Positions 1 through 8,290 of a stretch of 41,595 bases of DNA are shown one piece after another. A program made the translations under genes and the position numbers. Position 1 is the stretch's first letter; every line of letters begins with the position of its first letter. The notes under the pieces are model-generated. The model was not told the DNA's origin. It searched no databases and saw only the letters and a list, made by a program, of their open reading frames with translations. Origin of the DNA: S34-282 sp034422075 (GTDB lineage Bacteria > Chloroflexota > Dehalococcoidia > Lucifugimonadales > Australimonadaceae). The stretch spans positions 1 to 41,595 of the forward strand of contig DAOUJX010000019.1 of the NCBI GenBank assembly GCA_034422075.1, written 5' to 3'.

Positions 1-39
1 CCGTAAGTGTTTCGGGCAGCGCAGGGGTCGGCATGGCGT

Positions 40-1329
40 CTACGCAGTAGTGCTTCTGGAGGGCTCCGCGCGCCGCGTTGGCCGCTTTGTCGTGACGATG
101 AGCAAGCCGCTGAACACGAGGATGCCGACCGCCGGCCACCACACGACAGCGAACGAATTGGTCGCTTCCGCTATGAGCCCGGTGAGCGGTCCGGAGATGG
201 CGCCGAAGGTAAGCGAGACGCTCAGCGAGACGCCTCGAATAGCTCCTATGTGGCGTCGGCCGAAGTAGGCGGGGAAGAAGAGGTTCTGCGCCATCACCAA
301 GTAGGTTACTGCCAGCCCGAACAGCATCAGCGCTGCCGTGACGGTTGCAGGGTCGTCGGCGATGACGGTAAGGGAGTGTGAAAGCGCCATGAACCCGAAG
401 CCTATCGCTGCCGTCCCGTTGAGACCCAGCTTGCTGACAACGTAGGCGAACGATAGCGCTGAGACAATTGACATCACCCCTTCCGCTGACGCTGCGAATG
501 AGACGATTGAGGCATCCACGCCCTGGTCGGAGTAGTGCAGGAAGCGGTAGAGCGACACCGATTGCTGCCCCATCATATGCAGCCCAAACGCTAGGGTCAG
601 CCGCCAGAAGGTGAATGAGCGCAGCGCCTCAGCCCGTGTCCACGAATACTCTTCTTCGGCAGCCTGGCTGCCCTTGCCGGTCGAGGCGCCCTCCTCGAAT
701 TGTGCGCCGCCGTCGGGCCGCAGCCCCATGTCTTCCGGTTGTCGGCGTAGCAAAAAGAAGGACGACGGCACAATGATGGCAAATCCGACTAGCCCCAACA
801 CCGTCCACGCCGTACGCCATCCGATGGTGTCGATAAGGTACTGGGTCAGTGGGAAAGTGAAGATGAGGATGACAGGCAGTCCAAGGTAGGTCATCGACAT
901 TGCGCGTGGCCGCAAGCGCACGAACCACTTGGAGACGATCGGCGCTGTAAACACCTGGCCGCCGCCTTGCAGACCGAGCAGTCCAATGCCCAGGTACAGC
1001 ACGACGAGGTGCCATTCCGCCGTTACTTGGCTGACGGCAGCGAGCAGAATTGCGCCTCCACCGCCGAGCACCGCGAGCAGCACGCGCGGCCCGTGCGAGT
1101 CGAGCAGGCGGCCAATAAGGATGCCGGCACCCGCAGCCCCGAGAGTCCGAGCGGTCGATGCCCATCCGAATATGGACAGATCGAAGTCGAGTTCCTCGCG
1201 CATTGGGCCGAAGAAGAATCCGAAGTTGGCGACGCCCATCGACAGCGTCCAGCCGCCGATGACCGCCATGACGGCCACGATGACCCAGCCATAGAAGAGG
1301 GGCGTGCTTCTGCGGAAAGGACTGCGCAC
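40..1329 (-). CDS. MFS transporter (oxalate/formate antiporter-like, substrate unknown)
   Basis: Hydrophobic protein of about 429 residues with the repeated transmembrane pattern of the major facilitator superfamily, the cytoplasmic loop GRLLDSHGPR after the second helix, and the post-helix-6 signature DMGLRPDG found in the NarK/oxalate-formate-antiporter-like branch. It resembles the MFS carrier at 34386-35687, including that signature. The open frame runs back to an ATG at 1428, but I prefer the GTG at 1329. That start leaves about 11 residues before the FYGW of helix 1, exactly as in the second carrier, and it frees 1379-1407 for a divergent promoter. Role inferred: proton- or anion-coupled uptake or export of a small organic acid across the cytoplasmic membrane. 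The substrate cannot be read from sequence. Confidence 0.85.
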   Translation of the reverse strand: MRSPFRRSTPLFYGWVIVAVMAVIGGWTLSMGVANFGFFFGPMREELDFDLSIFGWASTARTLGAAGAGILIGRLLDSHGPRVLLAVLGGGGAILLAAVSQVTAEWHLVVLYLGIGLLGLQGGGQVFTAPIVSKWFVRLRPRAMSMTYLGLPVILIFTFPLTQYLIDTIGWRTAWTVLGLVGFAIIVPSSFFLLRRQPEDMGLRPDGGAQFEEGASTGKGSQAAEEEYSWTRAEALRSFTFWRLTLAFGLHMMGQQSVSLYRFLHYSDQGVDASIVSFAASAEGVMSIVSALSFAYVVSKLGLNGTAAIGFGFMALSHSLTVIADDPATVTAALMLFGLAVTYLVMAQNLFFPAYFGRRHIGAIRGVSLSVSLTFGAISGPLTGLIAEATNSFAVVWWPAVGILVFSGLLIVTTKRPTRRAEPSRSTTA

Positions 1330-1378
1330 GGGATGGTCTCGCGCGCAGTCTAACGCATGGCGATTGAGTGACGTCTTG

Positions 1379-1407
1379 TTGACAGGCCCAACTGCTACGG
1401 ATAGCCT
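1379..1407 (+). promoter_or_regulatory. Candidate sigma70-type promoter for the 85-aa membrane protein
   Basis: TTGACA (1379-1384), a 17-base spacer, then TAGCCT (1402-1407). The predicted start of transcription is near 1414, about 38 bases before the GTG at 1452. The promoter would lie inside the MFS gene only if that gene began at its most upstream ATG. Confidence 0.5.
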
Positions 1408-1451
1408 TGCGCGCCAGAAATCGCCCATCCGGGCAGGCGAGGTCGCCTACA

Positions 1452-1709
1452 GTGACCTATCTGCGCATCATTGCTTGGGACGTACTTGGCCGTATCGTGT
1501 GGCGTGCCATCCGCATTGCAGGCCTCTTCTTCTTCAGTGCCTGGGTGTGGATGATGCTGTGGGGGATGGTCTCCCACGCCTCCTCTGTTGCCCCCATGTG
1601 CTACTGGGCTTCGGCCTTGACCACCCTTGCCATTTGGCTCGTCGTTATCCCCGTCGTCGTCGTGGCATTGCGCGTCTACAAGCCGCCTGAGCGCGACCTG
1701 TTCGAATAG
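1452..1709 (+). CDS. Small two-helix membrane protein, unknown function
   Basis: An 85-residue product with two predicted transmembrane segments, roughly residues 17-36 (IAGLFFFSAWVWMMLWGMV) and 47-70 (ALTTLAIWLVVIPVVVVALRV), and a short charged C-terminus. The frame opens earlier, but the GTG at 1452 has GAGG at 1439-1442 at a normal distance and avoids a long overlap with the divergent MFS gene. It converges with the ABC ATPase gene, whose stop is 4 bases away. I do not recognise a family. The location next to an MFS gene says little about function. Confidence 0.55.
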   Translation: MTYLRIIAWDVLGRIVWRAIRIAGLFFFSAWVWMMLWGMVSHASSVAPMCYWASALTTLAIWLVVIPVVVVALRVYKPPERDLFE

Positions 1710-1713
1710 CGAC

Positions 1714-2835
1714 CTAGCGGGCAGGGAAAGCCGACACCGGACCTAGCACCTCGAGTTGGACGCTTTCGCCCAGTTGGTGGGCGCGCTCGCTTTCGCGTAC
1801 GCTGACCGTCTGCCCTTGCGCAATCTCTACGAGCGACACATGGTACGGGCCTTGCAGTGCATGGCCCGTGACGACACCCTTGCCCTGCCCCGAACCCTCG
1901 CGCGCGCTGATGCTATCGGGTCGGATGGCCACGCGCACGTTGCCGCGCGCCGGCCTCTTGAGCAACAGGCGCCCGAGTGCTGTTTCGACCGTTTCGCCGT
2001 CTGCCGTTCCGTCCAGCACGTTGGCCTCGCCCAGGAACGTTGCTGCCTGCAGCGAGGCAGGATTGGCGTAGACATCGTCCGGCGCGCCCGATTGGTGGAT
2101 GTGCCCCTCGAACATCACGGCCACTTCGTCGGCCATCGCGAATGCTTCGTCCTGGTCGTGCGTCACAAGAATGGTCGCGCAGCCAGACTTGCGCAGGATG
2201 TGGTGTACATCCGTCCGCACCCGGTCGCGCAGGCTCGTATCGAGGTTCGAAAAGGGTTCGTCCAGCAACAAGAGCGAAGGCTCCGGGGCTAGCGCCCTGG
2301 CCAGGGCCACGCGCTGTTGCTCCCCGCCGGACAGCTCGAACGGCATGCGGTCGTCCATTTCGGACAGCCCGACCATCTCCAGCACCTCGCCAATGCGCCG
2401 CTCGATGGTCTGCTGCGTCGTGTCCGTGCGGAATATCCGCTTGCGCAGGCGCCCGACGAACCCCCAGTAGCCGCGTCCAAGGCCAAACGCCACGTTTTGG
2501 CCTACGTTCATGTGCGGGAAGAGCGCGTAGTCCTGAAAGACCATGCCAACTTGGCGCAACTCAGGTGGCACGAAGCAGTCTGGCCCGGCTGCCGTTGCAC
2601 CGTTCAGTTCGATGCTCCCCGCATCGGGCGTGCCGAATCCGGCAATCAACCTGAGTGTCGTGGTCTTGCCGCACCCGCTCGGGCCAAGCAGCGCGAATAT
2701 CGCCCCACGCGATACTTGCAGGCTAGCGCTGGCCACTGCTTGCGTACCGTTGAACCGCTTGGAGACCTCAGCCAGCCTTACTGCCGGAACCGTGTCGACG
2801 CCAGCGCCTGCGGCGGACTCCGTTCGATGTACCAT
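1714..2835 (-). CDS. ABC transporter ATP-binding protein (FbpC/PotA-like, with TOBE-type C-terminus)
   Basis: A 373-residue ATPase with every core motif: Walker A GPSGCGKTT at 51-59, Q-loop Q101, signature LSGGEQ at 168-173, Walker B LLLLDEP at 188-194 and switch histidine H226 in VTHDQDE. The roughly 130 C-terminal residues contain VAIRPDSI, as in the TOBE regulatory domain of iron(III), spermidine and molybdate importers. Compared with typical FbpC proteins there is an extra basic stretch of about 15-20 residues (about 119-142) between the Q-loop and the signature. No permease or binding protein lies in the window, so the substrate is open: ferric iron, polyamine, sulfate and thiamine types are all possible. 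The 93-base gap from the ccm-linked gene upstream allows read-through from the respiratory operon. Confidence 0.88.
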   Translation of the reverse strand: MVHRTESAAGAGVDTVPAVRLAEVSKRFNGTQAVASASLQVSRGAIFALLGPSGCGKTTTLRLIAGFGTPDAGSIELNGATAAGPDCFVPPELRQVGMVFQDYALFPHMNVGQNVAFGLGRGYWGFVGRLRKRIFRTDTTQQTIERRIGEVLEMVGLSEMDDRMPFELSGGEQQRVALARALAPEPSLLLLDEPFSNLDTSLRDRVRTDVHHILRKSGCATILVTHDQDEAFAMADEVAVMFEGHIHQSGAPDDVYANPASLQAATFLGEANVLDGTADGETVETALGRLLLKRPARGNVRVAIRPDSISAREGSGQGKGVVTGHALQGPYHVSLVEIAQGQTVSVRESERAHQLGESVQLEVLGPVSAFPAR

Positions 2836-2928
2836 CCTTCAAATATAAACACGTACGAACTAACTGACAATGCATGCACGAATGCAGGCGCTGCTCGCTG
2901 TTCCTGCGCGAATTGAAGGGCTGTGAGC

Positions 2929-3975
2929 CTACTCCTCTCTGATCGTCTTGAGGCGGGCCCTGCCTCTCCGCGCTCCGATGAGCAACAGCGCGAGCAGCGC
3001 GGCGCCAGCTGCTGACGGCAACGCGTAGGCCAGGTACGCCCGACCGCTTGCGCTGCCGATCCTGTCGAGTAGTGTTGGCTGTGGAAGGCCCACGACTCGT
3101 AGCTCAGCCTGCTCTCCGGGCGCGAAGGCTGCGCCCTCGAGCAGTTGTAGCCGACGCCCAGTTAGGTCGGCTACGCCGAGGTCGGCCAGTTCGGGCGCAA
3201 CGCCCGTCCCCGTGTCGACGGGCACGACGAAACGCAGCGATTCAGCCCCAAACCGCAACGTGCGCGATAGGTCGACGGCGCCGCCGTCGTAGGCGAGGCG
3301 GTAGACGAACTCGAAGCGGTGTGGCTGGTCCTGTGGCGTCGGCGGCACGGGCACGCTGACGGCGAAACCGCGGTCTACCTCCAGCACGTCGCCGCCAACG
3401 AGGTTGGAGCGCACGTCAAGGTGCGTGGCTCCCTGCGGCAGCGCGAATCGTAGGAATGAGAGCATCGCTGGCCCCTCACCTTGCAGGTCGGGCACCAGCG
3501 TTCGATCGGAGTCGTTATGGACGGATGCGCGCTCTAGTATTTCCAGCACGCGCCCGTCTCGCTTCGCCCCGGTCACGATGACGGAGTAGTCGGAAATTCG
3601 CAGCACGCCCGAGGAATTCGTCGATTCGAACACCTCGATATCCACAGGCATACCCAGGTTGCCCACCTGGAGGGAAACCGAGTAGACGGCGCCGCCGTAC
3701 TCCGCCGTCACGAAGTAGGTGCGGCCAGTTGCGACCGGTACATTATCGAATGCAAATCGCCCGTGGGCATCGGCGAACTGGGTTCGCTGGTCGATGGACA
3801 CGATGCCGTCCAGGATGGTCAAGGAGACGCGCACCAACGCAGGGTCGAACTCGACTTGGGCGGTGGCGTTTCGGATGGTGCCTGCTAGCGTCGTGACGCT
3901 TTGGCCATACGCTGGAATTGCTCCAGCAAGCGTCAGCGCGACGGCAATGAGGCATGCGGCGACGATGCGCCTCAT
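2929..3975 (-). CDS. Secreted, C-terminally membrane-anchored protein of the cytochrome c maturation operon
   Basis: A 348-residue protein with an N-terminal signal peptide (residues 1-25, cleavage probably after AYG), a beta-rich region of about 26-130 resembling a carboxypeptidase-regulatory/Ig-like domain (GTIRNATA, FADAHGRFAFDNVP), a second beta-rich region and a C-terminal transmembrane helix (about 318-338) followed by a basic tail. It would therefore face the outside of the cytoplasmic membrane. Its start codon overlaps the stop of the CcmI-like gene by 4 bases, which implies translational coupling and a role in cytochrome c assembly or respiratory complex maturation. That role is inferred from position only. 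It has no CxxC, CxxCH or other catalytic signature that I can see. Confidence 0.75.
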   Translation of the reverse strand: MRRIVAACLIAVALTLAGAIPAYGQSVTTLAGTIRNATAQVEFDPALVRVSLTILDGIVSIDQRTQFADAHGRFAFDNVPVATGRTYFVTAEYGGAVYSVSLQVGNLGMPVDIEVFESTNSSGVLRISDYSVIVTGAKRDGRVLEILERASVHNDSDRTLVPDLQGEGPAMLSFLRFALPQGATHLDVRSNLVGGDVLEVDRGFAVSVPVPPTPQDQPHRFEFVYRLAYDGGAVDLSRTLRFGAESLRFVVPVDTGTGVAPELADLGVADLTGRRLQLLEGAAFAPGEQAELRVVGLPQPTLLDRIGSASGRAYLAYALPSAAGAALLALLLIGARRGRARLKTIREE

Positions 3976-4325
3976 TCGTCAGCGCCTTGAGGCGCGCGGT
4001 GCTCAGGGTCGGCATCAGCTCTTTCGCCGGTAGGGGGGAGCCCCGCCTGCACGTCACGCTGCTGCTGAATGAGCCGCGCGGCCTGTGCCCGCAGCGCTTC
4101 CAGCTGCGCCTGGTACTCCTGGTCGCTGATATCGCGCATGAAGCGTTCCTGCTGGAGTGCGCGAATCTCCTCATACGTCCTGTCGCGCGCCCGCCGAAGC
4201 TGTTCAATGGCCTCGGCCAGCGGTTCATCTGCCTCTGCCGCTCGTCTCCCTCGCTGCGCGAGCACGGGATACGCCACAATCGCGAGCAGAACGACCGTAA
4301 GCAACGTCGCTATGAGAATCGCCAT
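3972..4325 (-). CDS. Short CcmI/CycH-like cytochrome c biogenesis protein
   Basis: A 117-residue protein. It has one N-terminal transmembrane helix (residues 3-23), then a charged, heptad-rich alpha-helical stretch (about 33-92, with RRARDRTYEEIRALQQER) likely to form a coiled coil, and a polar tail. This matches the membrane-anchored N-terminal part of CcmI, the CcmF/CcmH partner that presents apocytochrome c. The TPR domain of proteobacterial CcmI is absent, so it is a minimal form. It lies 24 bases downstream of ccmF and overlaps the next gene by 4 bases. The assignment rests on both the helix pattern and position; by sequence alone it would only be a single-pass coiled-coil protein. Confidence 0.6.
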   Translation of the reverse strand: MAILIATLLTVVLLAIVAYPVLAQRGRRAAEADEPLAEAIEQLRRARDRTYEEIRALQQERFMRDISDQEYQAQLEALRAQAARLIQQQRDVQAGLPPTGERADADPEHRAPQGADE

Positions 4326-4349
4326 ACCACGTCTCGCGCCACTACTGGC

Positions 4350-6347
4350 CTACTCTGCCTTCGTTACGGCTGCGCCGCCGAGGAGTGCGGCAGGCACAGT
4401 CGCGACCGCTCGCTGGCGCGACGGCCAAAGGGCGACAACTGTCCCTAGCAGGACGAACGGTCCTGCGAGCCACATCCACCACACAAGCGGGTTGACCAGC
4501 AGCCGGAAGACGGCGCTCTCTCCATCTGGCTGCACTTCGCTAAACAGTACGTACACGTCTTCGCGTGGCGTTGTGTGAATGGCCGCGCGCGTCGAGAGTA
4601 TCTGGAATGACGGATACAACCCCTGCCACGCCTCCATTGTCTTGACGTGAGTACCGCCACGAAACAGGTCGATGGTCGCCGTTCGCTCCGTTCTGTCCAC
4701 GAATGGGACGGTTGTCCAGCCGAGGAATTCCACCTCGTACGCGCCGATGGCTGCGCGTTCGCCAGGTCCAAGGATGACGTCGCGCTCGAGGTTGTAGAAC
4801 TGCGAGCCGATGATGCCGAACGCCAGCATCACTACGGCAAGGTGAACGACATACCCACCATAGCGGGGCCGGTTCGCCGCCATCAGCCGGAGAAACGCCA
4901 GCGGATAGGCGTCGCCTGACGCGCGGCGGCGGGCTAGCGTTCCGCGCACCCACTCCTGCAGCACCGACGCCGCCACGAAGGCGCTTACGGTAAAGGCGAT
5001 GAGCGCAATGGGGTTGAACACGCGCACTGCCAGCAGCGCGATGAAGGCTACAGTTGTTAGCATGGCAGGCACGACCAGCGCGCTGCGCACCGATGCCCAT
5101 GTCGCGCGCCGCCATGGCAGCAGCGGGCCGATGCCCATCAACAGCACCAGCGCCAACAGCAACGGTCCGTTCACTTGGTTGTAGAAGGGCTCCGCCACGG
5201 TGATGGTCTCGCCCGTCACGAACTCCGAGATGAGCGGAAACACCACTCCCCACATGGTCACGAATGCGACGGTGAGCAGCAGGAGGTTGTTCACCAGGAA
5301 TGCCGCCTCACGCGAAAGCGTCGATTCGAGCGAGGCGCTGCCGCGGAGGATGCTCATTCGCCAGAAGAACACTCCGAATGAGCCCACGACCGCTACGCCC
5401 AAAAAGAGCAGGAACACCCACCCCAGCGTCGACGCCCCGAATGAATGGACGGACGGCACCGGCCCCCCGCGGTTGATGAATATCCCGAATGCGCCAAGCG
5501 CAAACGAGATGTTCACCAGCGCAATGTTCCACATCCTGAACATTCCCCGGCGCTTCTGCACCATGATGGAATGGATAAAGGCTGTTAGCCCGAGCCACGG
5601 CATGAGCGCCGCATTCTCTACCGGGTCCCATGCCCAGTAGCCGCCCCAGCCGAGAATCGTGTATGCCCACCACGCGCCGAGCAGCAGCCCGATGCCCAAT
5701 ACCACCCACGCAACCAGTCCCCAAACGCGGCCAACGTCAACCCAATCGTCGTCCACGCGCCCTGAGATGAGCGCGCCCATCCCGAACGCAAACGGCACCG
5801 TCACCGCCGTCAGGCCGGTCATGATGAGCGGAGGATGAATGAACATGCCGGGGTGTGTCAGCAACGGGTTGATGCCGAGCCCGTCAACCGGCGTTGCCGC
5901 CAGTTCGACAAATGGGTTGGCCAACAAGAGTGTCACGCCGGTGAAGAAGACGAGTATCAGCATCGCTACTGCATTCGCATAGGGGCGCAACGTCCCCAGG
6001 TAGCGCGGCGAGAGCGAAAGCGCCAGCGCCCACATCGCGGCCAGTGCGAAGCACACGAACAGCAGCGACCCCGCGTTCCCTGCATAGAACGCCACCCAGG
6101 TGTAGATGCGGGGCATGGCCAGATTCGAGTGCTCCGCGACGTAGCGAATGCTGAAGTCGTTCTGCAGAAAGGCCGTCACCAGTGCAAACACGCCGACGGC
6201 CAGTGCCGGTACCGTCGCGTATGCCGCCCGTTGTGCGCTCACGAGCAGCGGGCCGTTCCGTTGCCGGGCCCCGGCAACGGATGCGCTGAGGCTATACCCG
6301 GCGAGGGCTAGCGCGAGGACGAGCGATAGGGTGCCAAGTTGGGACAT
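4350..6347 (-). CDS. ccmF: Cytochrome c haem lyase subunit CcmF
   Basis: A 665-residue polytopic membrane protein. The tryptophan-rich WWD motif is clear: GWGGYWAWDPVENAALMPWL, near residues 232-251, which handles haem in the periplasmic face of CcmF/CcmC/CcsA proteins. Conserved histidines of the haem-handling family are present in LTHPGMFIHPP. The C-terminal part has the large periplasmic domain (AFGIIGSQFYNLERDVILGPGE onward, then TMEAWQGLYP) and a last helix, as usual in CcmF. With CcmH it ligates haem to CxxCH cysteines, for example those of ActA and ActE encoded just upstream. It starts 6 bases after the ccmH stop. CcmA, B, C, D, E and G are not in the window. Confidence 0.95.
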   Translation of the reverse strand: MSQLGTLSLVLALALAGYSLSASVAGARQRNGPLLVSAQRAAYATVPALAVGVFALVTAFLQNDFSIRYVAEHSNLAMPRIYTWVAFYAGNAGSLLFVCFALAAMWALALSLSPRYLGTLRPYANAVAMLILVFFTGVTLLLANPFVELAATPVDGLGINPLLTHPGMFIHPPLIMTGLTAVTVPFAFGMGALISGRVDDDWVDVGRVWGLVAWVVLGIGLLLGAWWAYTILGWGGYWAWDPVENAALMPWLGLTAFIHSIMVQKRRGMFRMWNIALVNISFALGAFGIFINRGGPVPSVHSFGASTLGWVFLLFLGVAVVGSFGVFFWRMSILRGSASLESTLSREAAFLVNNLLLLTVAFVTMWGVVFPLISEFVTGETITVAEPFYNQVNGPLLLALVLLMGIGPLLPWRRATWASVRSALVVPAMLTTVAFIALLAVRVFNPIALIAFTVSAFVAASVLQEWVRGTLARRRASGDAYPLAFLRLMAANRPRYGGYVVHLAVVMLAFGIIGSQFYNLERDVILGPGERAAIGAYEVEFLGWTTVPFVDRTERTATIDLFRGGTHVKTMEAWQGLYPSFQILSTRAAIHTTPREDVYVLFSEVQPDGESAVFRLLVNPLVWWMWLAGPFVLLGTVVALWPSRQRAVATVPAALLGGAAVTKAE

Positions 6348-6353
6348 CGCCTG

Positions 6354-6887
6354 CTACGCCTTCTCCTCGCCCAATTCTTGGTCGACGAGGCGCAGGGATT
6401 CGGGAAGGGGTGCATCGTCTCCTGGCCCCTCCACAGACCGCGGAAGGGCAGGGGTGGTACGGCGCATCGCGCGAAAGACGAGCGCAAGCAAGGCGGCTCC
6501 GACCGCCAATGCCGCCGGCGGCACGATCCAAGCGGTCAGCCCGAAGCCCTGCCTGGGCGGCTCTGCAAGCACTGAAATTCCATACACGGAGACGAAGTAG
6601 TCGATGATCTCCTGCTCGCTTTGTCCTTGCAGCAGCCGTTCTCGGACGATGACGCGCATCTGCTTGGCAAGCGTCGCCTGCGACTGATTGATGGTCTCGC
6701 CCGGACACACCGGGCATATCAGGCGCTTGTCCAACCCTATGGCGACTTCTTCAAGCTCGGGAGGCAAATCGGGTGGCGCAGTGCTGCCCTGCGCGCTGAC
6801 ATACGGCGCTGATAGCAGCACGGCGGCCAAGCAGGCCGCGACTACCAACCCCCAATAGCACCGTTTCGCCGCATCCTCGCGCCGCAC
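6354..6887 (-). CDS. ccmH: Cytochrome c maturation protein CcmH
   Basis: A 177-residue thiol-redox protein. It has a signal peptide or anchor (residues 11-32, ending SAQG), then the CcmH domain with RLICPVC giving the redox pair C58/C61, followed by the helical-bundle region (NQSQATLAKQMRVIVRERL, EQEIIDYFVSVYG), a transmembrane helix at about 120-140 and a cytoplasmic tail. CcmH keeps apocytochrome CxxCH cysteines reduced and passes them to the CcmF haem lyase. It lies between actE and ccmF with gaps of 17 and 6 bases, so its supply is tied to synthesis of the ACIII cytochromes. Confidence 0.93.
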   Translation of the reverse strand: MRREDAAKRCYWGLVVAACLAAVLLSAPYVSAQGSTAPPDLPPELEEVAIGLDKRLICPVCPGETINQSQATLAKQMRVIVRERLLQGQSEQEIIDYFVSVYGISVLAEPPRQGFGLTAWIVPPAALAVGAALLALVFRAMRRTTPALPRSVEGPGDDAPLPESLRLVDQELGEEKA

Positions 6888-6904
6888 CCCTCACCATCCT
6901 GCCA

Positions 6905-7537
6905 TCACGACGCCGACTGGTCTGCCGTCGGGCCTCCTCCTGGCGCCTGGTTGCTGGGATCGGATAGGAATGCTGCCCGCATGCCAGGGTCGGCGAAGAT
7001 GAGGTGGACGAGTGTCCATCGGTCGTCGTCGCTGAGCAGATTCCCGAAGGCAGGCATCAGCCCGAAGCCCTGGGTAATCGATGCATAGGCGCGGCCCTCG
7101 GAAAGCTCGCGTATGCGTTCGCTGTCGAACGCGGGCGGTAGCACGCCCGCGTACTCCTCGAAGTGCAGGCCGACGTACCCGTCCCCTCCGCCCAGCGGGC
7201 CATGGCACATGGCGCAATTGATTGCGTACAGGTGCGCCGCGCGGTTGAGCACATCGTCGCTGGCAGACACTGGATTGGCCAGCGCATCAATGGCCTCCGC
7301 ACCTTCCGGTAGCGGCAACTTGCCACCGCTGATGGGCACCGACCCTTCAGGCGGTAGTTCGCGGGGCGGCTCCTGCGCCTTCCAACCCTGGTTGTAGTGC
7401 ATCTCCTGGAAAATATCGATGGGGTATGCGCCACTGGAGCGCCCCGGGTCAGCGCTGTCGCAGGCGACAGCGACCACCGCTGCGGTTGCGAGCACAGCAA
7501 GCGCAACGAGCGCGCGTATGTCCAGTAGGCGCTTCAC
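6905..7537 (-). CDS. actE: ActE, monoheme cytochrome c lipoprotein of alternative complex III
   Basis: The product has 210 residues from the GTG at 7537, which is preceded by a GGGTGAG-like ribosome site; an in-frame ATG further up would overlap the neighbouring gene by 38 bases. Residues 2-26 form a lipoprotein signal with lipobox AVAC (C26). A single haem site CAMCH lies at 108-112, and the axial methionine is probably M161 in GFGLMPAFGN, giving a class I cytochrome c fold. In ACIII, ActE is the peripheral monoheme cytochrome that passes electrons from the pentaheme ActA towards the terminal oxidase. The position after actC-actD agrees, although a 71-aa gene intervenes. Confidence 0.9.
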   Translation of the reverse strand: MKRLLDIRALVALAVLATAAVVAVACDSADPGRSSGAYPIDIFQEMHYNQGWKAQEPPRELPPEGSVPISGGKLPLPEGAEAIDALANPVSASDDVLNRAAHLYAINCAMCHGPLGGGDGYVGLHFEEYAGVLPPAFDSERIRELSEGRAYASITQGFGLMPAFGNLLSDDDRWTLVHLIFADPGMRAAFLSDPSNQAPGGGPTADQSAS

Positions 7538-7544
7538 CTCACCC

Positions 7545-7760
7545 TTAGCCTTCGGCCTTCTTTCCCAATCCGAAGGAGCCATAGACTATGGCGACTGCCA
7601 TCCAGGGGAATACGGTCGCGCCTGGAACGACAAAGGCCGAGAGGGAGTCTGAGTTGGTTATCGTGGCAACGAACCAGCCGACCCCTGCTCCAATGCCGGC
7701 GCCTACTAGGAGAATTGCAACGAATGTGGCGACGCTTTGTAGGCTCTTTTGATTTCCCAT
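7545..7760 (-). CDS. 71-aa two-helix membrane protein between actD and actE
   Basis: A 71-residue protein with two predicted transmembrane helices (about 11-31, rich in Gly/Ala: VGAGIGAGVGWFVAT; and about 43-63, VVPGATVFPWMAVAIVYGSF) and a short lysine-containing tail GKKAEG. Gaps to actD and to the actE GTG are 10 and 7 bases. An AGGAGT-type ribosome site precedes the ATG (complement of 7763-7770). I do not recognise a named family. Its steady place inside the act operon suggests a small accessory subunit of the complex. It could correspond to the extra small Act subunits reported in some bacteria, but that cannot be decided here. Confidence 0.72.
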   Translation of the reverse strand: MGNQKSLQSVATFVAILLVGAGIGAGVGWFVATITNSDSLSAFVVPGATVFPWMAVAIVYGSFGLGKKAEG

Positions 7761-7770
7761 GATTACTCCT

Positions 7771-8286
7771 TTAGCTGGCGGTTTCCTGCTTCACGTCCTC
7801 CGCGCCCGCCGCTTTCAGTAGGCCTTCGGCTGCGCCCGTCCGCTCGGGTGGGCAGGAGACGATGACGCCGATGTAGCCCTCCGTGATCCGCGCGTCGTAT
7901 AGCCCTAGCTTGCGCCGGGGCAGCCGCGACTCGAACAGGATGCCCAGCACCGTGAAGATGATGGCGTGGAGCATCGTCATTTCGTACATGATTACCGTCA
8001 TGGGAGGAATCGACAGCAGTGGCTTGCCCCCGGTGACGATGGGGTAGGAGATCTGCGTGGCCGCCGTGATGAGCAGGCCGACGGTAAAGCCGACCATTGC
8101 CCCTACCAACGGGAAGACATACAGCCGGTGCGGCGCTTCATACTCCCCGAACGTCCCCTCCGGGAAGGGGCTTCCCGAATAGATGTCGAGGTCCTCGTGC
8201 GGAAAGCCGTCCTCTCGCAACGACGAGATGGCATCCGCGGCCTGCTGCGGGTCGGGGAACAGCCCCAGTACCTTTGCATTTGCCAT
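7771..8286 (-). CDS. actD: ActD, DUF3341-family membrane subunit of alternative complex III
   Basis: A 171-residue protein. A soluble ferredoxin-fold-like N-terminus (KVLGLFPDPQQAADAISSLREDGF) leads to two transmembrane helices (about 62-82 and 103-123) and a C-terminal soluble part ending GLLKAAGAEDV. This matches ActD (DUF3341), which packs beside ActC in the ACIII membrane arm. No cofactor ligands are expected in this subunit. It follows actC by 4 bases, which is the conserved actC-actD order. Confidence 0.9.
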   Translation of the reverse strand: MANAKVLGLFPDPQQAADAISSLREDGFPHEDLDIYSGSPFPEGTFGEYEAPHRLYVFPLVGAMVGFTVGLLITAATQISYPIVTGGKPLLSIPPMTVIMYEMTMLHAIIFTVLGILFESRLPRRKLGLYDARITEGYIGVIVSCPPERTGAAEGLLKAAGAEDVKQETAS

Positions 8287-8290
8287 AGCC

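Noticed and set aside
1330..1428. Upstream ATG (1428) as the start of the first MFS carrier
   Set aside because: The added 33 residues have no counterpart in the related carrier, and the start would bury a TTGACA/TAGCCT promoter in the gene.
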